Shown: positions 60,696 through 64,000 of the stretch, one piece after another | Layout of the letters: each line of letters begins with the position of its first letter | Numbering within the stretch: position 1 is the stretch's first letter | NCBI RefSeq assembly: GCF_005280195.1 | Contig: NZ_SZPR01000026.1 | Coordinates: forward strand, 1-64,000 | Length of the DNA stretch: 64,000 bases | From: Streptomyces galbus | GTDB taxonomy: Bacteria > Actinomycetota > Actinomycetes > Streptomycetales > Streptomycetaceae | Reading direction: 5' to 3' | Program-made: the position numbers and the translations under genes | Notes under the pieces: model-generated | Database searches by the model: none | The model's input: only the letters and a program-made list of their open reading frames with translations | Told to the model about the DNA's origin: nothing

Positions 60696-62264
60696 TCAGG
60701 CCAAGGGGGAGGTCACGGCCCAGCTCGTGTCGTCGGCCCAGGAGGTGGCGCTGTCCCAGGCGTGGGAGCCGCCGTCGGAGGCCACGTACGCGGCGTAGGT
60801 GTAGTGGCGGACGAAGTCGGCGGGGTAGTTGGCCGACCGCAGCGAGACGCCCTGGCCGTTGTGGGCGGCCTGCGGGCAGAAGGTGGCGTCCAGCCGGGCC
60901 AGCGCGGTGTCGACGGTGTCGACCCGCAGCCGGAAGTCGTAGTGGCGCAGGTACTGGCCCGGCTTGTCGGCGGACTCGAACGACACGCACGAGGCGTCGC
61001 CCAGCCCGGCGCGCACGGTCCAGGTGGCGGCGGCGCGGTCGGCGGCCGGGCTGGAGGAGGACGTCGCCGCGATGACGGCGTTGGCGTCGGCGGTGTTGTG
61101 CCGCAGGTAGTCGGCGGTGCAGCAGGGGGTCGTGGCCCGCAGGGAGACGCGGGAGCCGACGGTGGGCGCGCCCGCCACGGGGGACGTGGCGTAGCCGGCC
61201 GCGTTGATGTTGGACTGGACGGCGTTCTCGGTGGCGTCGCTCGGGAAGCCCGACGTCAGGACGCCCTCGTAGAAGGTGCCGGCCGATCCGTTGCTGTTGT
61301 CGCCGCCGATGCCGAGGATGATGGCGCCCTCCTTCTTCATCGGGTTGTAGCCGGTGGCGTTGGGCCGCGGACCGTCGTAGGCGGTGGCCAGGCCACCCGA
61401 CTGCGCGTTGCCGGAGCGGATGGCCCAGTGGTTCGGGCCGCCCTTGACGGCGGCGGTGAGGAAGCGGTGGCTGACGCTCGGATTGCCCGCGTTGTAGCCG
61501 CGGTTGACGCCGGAGAACAGGCCGTTCTCGAGGTCGGCCATGACCCAGGGGCCGTTGCCGGAGCCGTAGCCCCAGGTCCTGCTGTTGCCGAAGTAGATGG
61601 TCTCCATGGTGCCGTTGCCGTTGTCGCGGCTGTTGGTCTCGGCGTTGCCGTAGTCGAAGCAGCAGCCGCCGTTGTAGTGGGTGCCGTCGAGGACGGCGTA
61701 CATGCCTTCCGGCTGGTCGCCGGTGGCGATGCCGTTGGTGCTGTTGTCGCGGTAGCCGGTGCCGGGCGCGATGAAGACGCCGTACGCCTTGTGGCCGCCC
61801 ACGGTCACGGGTGCGGCGGAGGCCTCGGCGAGGTTGTCGTAACCGCCGGCGGCGGGCCCCTGGAAGCCGCCGGGCGGTGCCTGGGTGAGGTGGTTGCCGC
61901 GGCCGGACTGGTCGTACAGGACGGTGATCAGACAGCTCGTGCCGGCGCAGAACGCGTCCTGTGCGGCGGCGTCGGCGTAGCCGCCCGCGCCGAGCACGCC
62001 GATGTCCCGGGTGGCGCCGTCGGAGGCGCGTGTCACCTGGTACAGGCGGCTGTTGTACGCGGAGTACAGGGCGCGGGTGGTGCTGTGGGCGGCGACGCAG
62101 GGGGTGCCGCCCGCGGCGTACAGGTCGCAGGGCAGCGAGCCGGCGGCCGCGGCGCTGGTGCTCGCGGAGGTCTGGGCCGCGAACACGGCGCTGACCAGGG
62201 CCAGTGCGAGGGCGAGCAGGACGAGTGGCCTGGCCCGCCAGGTGGGGGGCGTTGTCACCGACAT
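60696..62264 (-). CDS. abfB: Secreted alpha-L-arabinofuranosidase B (GH54 + CBM42)
   Basis: A 522-residue exported enzyme. Signal peptide about 1-42, then a GH54-type catalytic domain (45-360) starting LPCDLYAAGGTPCVAAHSTT, with CLITVLYDQSGRGNHL, HYNGGCCFDYGNAE and MVMADLEN-like stretches (here WVMADLENGLFSG). A C-terminal CBM42 arabinose-binding domain (about 370-515) has repeated YLRH/FVRH motifs. Paired Cys residues in the catalytic part suggest disulfides. It acts on arabinose side chains of plant arabinoxylan or arabinan outside the cell. Confidence 0.92.
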   Translation of the reverse strand: MSVTTPPTWRARPLVLLALALALVSAVFAAQTSASTSAAAAGSLPCDLYAAGGTPCVAAHSTTRALYSAYNSRLYQVTRASDGATRDIGVLGAGGYADAAAQDAFCAGTSCLITVLYDQSGRGNHLTQAPPGGFQGPAAGGYDNLAEASAAPVTVGGHKAYGVFIAPGTGYRDNSTNGIATGDQPEGMYAVLDGTHYNGGCCFDYGNAETNSRDNGNGTMETIYFGNSRTWGYGSGNGPWVMADLENGLFSGVNRGYNAGNPSVSHRFLTAAVKGGPNHWAIRSGNAQSGGLATAYDGPRPNATGYNPMKKEGAIILGIGGDNSNGSAGTFYEGVLTSGFPSDATENAVQSNINAAGYATSPVAGAPTVGSRVSLRATTPCCTADYLRHNTADANAVIAATSSSSPAADRAAATWTVRAGLGDASCVSFESADKPGQYLRHYDFRLRVDTVDTALARLDATFCPQAAHNGQGVSLRSANYPADFVRHYTYAAYVASDGGSHAWDSATSWADDTSWAVTSPLA

Positions 62265-62309
62265 GGGCGGTCTCCTGGGGATCGGGGGGTGGAGTCCGGT
62301 CTCTGCTTA

Positions 62310-62367
62310 GTCATGCGCATGACATCCACGACCGCGTCGGTATGGTCGATATACCGAACACTGTTCG
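62310..62367 (-). promoter_or_regulatory. Cluster of palindromes upstream of the arabinofuranosidase gene
   Basis: Three symmetric elements within 58 bases: gtcatgcgcatgac (62310-62323, perfect 14-mer), cggtat-ggtcgat-ataccg (62338-62356) and cgaacactgttcg (62355-62367). The AT content is locally raised. They lie 46-103 bases before the start codon and look like an operator array plus promoter. The last resembles a TetR-type site. Confidence 0.5.
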
Positions 62368-62498
62368 TGAATTCGTCGAGGACCCTAGGGACACCGTGAC
62401 GGGCAGTCAATACACCGGTACGCAAAGCATGGTGCGCGGCCGGCGGGGGCGCACCGTCACGGGACGGAACGGAGCGCCCCCGCACCCCGAGACACCCC

Positions 62499-64000
62499 CT
62501 AGCTCCGCTCCTTCGCGCCCCGGGCCAGGCGGCTCGGCCACCACACCGTGCGGTCGATGTCCCGGACGAGGGCCGGCACCAGCAGCGACCGGACGACGAC
62601 GGTGTCCAGCAGCACGCCGAACGCCACGATGAAGGCGATCTGCGCGAGGAACGCGAGGGGGATGACGATGAGGGCCGCGAAGGTCGCCGCCAGCACGACC
62701 CCGGCCGAGGTGATGACCCCTCCGGTGGCGATCAGTCCGCGCAGCACGCCCTGCCGGGTGCCGTGGCGCAGCGTCTCCTCCCGCACCCGGGACATCAGGA
62801 AGATGTTGTAGTCCACGCCGAGGGCGACCAGGAAGACGAACCCGTACAGCGGGACGGAGGCGTCCGTGCCGCTGAAGCCGAAGCCGTGCGTGAAGACCAG
62901 GCTCGCGATGCCCAGCGTCGCCAGGTAGTTGAGCGCCACGGTCGCCACCAGCAGCACCGGCAGCAGCAGGGAGCGCAGCAGCAGCACCAGGATGACCAGG
63001 ATGATCGCGAGGACGACCGGGATGATGAGCGTGCGGTCGTGTTCCGCGGTGCGCTGGGTGTCGTACTGCTGGGCGGTGTAGCCGCCGACCAGGGCGCCGG
63101 CGTCGAGGGCGTCGAGCCGGTCCCGCAGCCGGCTCACGGTGTCCTTGGCCGCCTCGCTGTCCGGCGCGGCCGTGAGGGTCGCGTCGAGGCGGACCCGGCC
63201 GTCGACCACCAGCGGTGTCCGGCCCGGCGCGCCCGACGCGGTCACCGCGCGGACGTCCGCCACGCCCCGCGTGCCGGCGGCGGCGCGTGCGACCTCCGCC
63301 CGCTTCGACGCGTCGGCGATGATCACGGCCGGCTGGCCCGAGCCGCCGGGGAAGTGCTCGCCGAGGGCTTGCTGCGCGGCGACGGACGGGGCGTCGTTGA
63401 TGAACAGTTCGTCCAGGGGCACGCCCTTCGACTCCAAGGTGGGGAACAAGGCGGCCGCAGCGACGAGCAGGGCCGTCGTGCCCAGCCACAGCCGTCGGGG
63501 GCCGCTGTCCACCCGGTGGGCGACCCGTCGCCAGATGCCGTGGCCGCCCGTCTCCGCGTCGGCCGACCGCGGCCTGGCCGGCCAGAAGGCGGCCCGGCCG
63601 AGCAGGGCGAGCACCGCGGGCAGGAACGTCAGCGTGGTGAGCACCGCGCACACGACGCCGATGGCACCGACCGGCCCGAGCGCCCGGTTGTTGGTCAGGT
63701 CGCTGATCAGCAGGGCCAGCAGGCCCAGGGCGACGGTCGCGGCGCTGGCGGTGATCGCGCCGAGCGACCCGCGCAGGGCGGCGAGGGCGGCGGCCGCCTT
63801 GTCGTCCCGGTGCGCCAGCTCCTCGCGGAAGCGCGCCGTCAGGAGCAAGGCGTAGTCGGTGGCCGCGCCGATCACCAGGATGGACAGGATGCCCTGGACC
63901 TGCCCGTCGACGCGTACGACGTCGTGGTCGGCGAGGACGTAGACGAGGGCGCAGGCCACGCCGAGCGCGAAGACGGCGCTGACGATGATCAGGAACGGGA
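62499..64000 (-). CDS. MMPL/RND-family membrane transporter, 3' part
   Basis: Partial: the frame stays open to the right edge, so the N terminus is missing. About 500 residues are visible. One set of membrane helices contains ILVIGAATDYALLLTARFREEL, there is an extracytoplasmic loop (LESKGVPLDELFINDAPS to about QQYDTQRTAEHD), and a second helix set carries the matching FLVALGVDYNIFLMSRVREE. The duplicated GxxxDYxxxLxxRxRE motif holds the proton-relay residues of MMPL proteins. These export lipids, siderophores or drugs in actinomycetes; the substrate here is not evident. Downstream (62400-62498) is a weak stem only. Confidence 0.93.
   Translation of the reverse strand, partial: PFLIIVSAVFALGVACALVYVLADHDVVRVDGQVQGILSILVIGAATDYALLLTARFREELAHRDDKAAAALAALRGSLGAITASAATVALGLLALLISDLTNNRALGPVGAIGVVCAVLTTLTFLPAVLALLGRAAFWPARPRSADAETGGHGIWRRVAHRVDSGPRRLWLGTTALLVAAAALFPTLESKGVPLDELFINDAPSVAAQQALGEHFPGGSGQPAVIIADASKRAEVARAAAGTRGVADVRAVTASGAPGRTPLVVDGRVRLDATLTAAPDSEAAKDTVSRLRDRLDALDAGALVGGYTAQQYDTQRTAEHDRTLIIPVVLAIILVILVLLLRSLLLPVLLVATVALNYLATLGIASLVFTHGFGFSGTDASVPLYGFVFLVALGVDYNIFLMSRVREETLRHGTRQGVLRGLIATGGVITSAGVVLAATFAALIVIPLAFLAQIAFIVAFGVLLDTVVVRSLLVPALVRDIDRTVWWPSRLARGAKERS

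Overview
The base composition (high GC, third positions almost always G or C), GTG starts, ATGA/GTGA gene overlaps and the gene families present point to a Streptomyces chromosome, or a close actinomycete relative. I see no rRNA, tRNA, CRISPR array, insertion sequence or phage gene. No stretch longer than 300 bases lacks a gene; the longest gap is 54046-54320.

Positions 1 to about 31000 are the right-hand part of a non-ribosomal peptide synthetase (NRPS) biosynthetic cluster whose left edge lies outside the window. It begins with the tail of one NRPS, then a type II thioesterase, an Fe(II)/2-oxoglutarate dioxygenase, and a free A-T didomain whose binding-pocket code reads as glutamine. Two oddly built NRPSs follow: C-T-C-A*-T, where A* is a collapsed adenylation domain, and A-C-T-C-A-T-TE, where the first A has no carrier directly behind it. 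An MbtH-like protein ends the synthetase block, followed by a strong terminator at 16731.

A second, tightly coupled operon runs from 16932 to 29558. It encodes both glutamate mutase subunits (Glu to 3-methylaspartate), an aminoacyl-tRNA-synthetase-like ligase, an FMN glutamate-synthase-like protein and a KAS III-like enzyme. It also encodes an ATP-grasp ligase, a PLP decarboxylase and a free ACP that together match the butirosin BtrJ/BtrK/BtrI trio. The rest is a KAS-like protein lacking the catalytic Cys, a truncated and a full-length acyl-CoA dehydrogenase, a phosphopantetheinyl transferase and a small unknown protein. An MFS exporter (29658) closes the cluster. The simplest reading (inference) is that this operon makes an unusual decarboxylated, perhaps desaturated, amino-acyl unit on the ACP from 3-methylaspartate or glutamate and hands it to the NRPS.

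From 31146 the content becomes ordinary chromosome: a small conserved protein, a zinc metallopeptidase, a xylose-type ABC transporter (xylG-xylH-xylF) divergent from a ROK regulator, a RibD/DHFR-like reductase, and a three-gene set of small membrane/stress proteins (38937-40721).

Positions 40831-55331, all on the minus strand, look like a dedicated alpha-glucan (probably alpha-1,3-glucan) utilisation locus: a LacI-family regulator, two large secreted GH87-like enzymes, a MalEFG-type ABC transporter and an intracellular GH13 alpha-glucosidase. A TTGCGCT element recurs in front of the regulator, the distal GH87 and the transporter; the other GH87 promoter has only a related sequence.

The remainder holds a secreted YVTN beta-propeller protein, a class II glutamine amidotransferase, an FeS-type photolyase/cryptochrome, a luciferase-like monooxygenase, a GH54/CBM42 arabinofuranosidase and the 3' part of an MMPL transporter that runs off the right edge.
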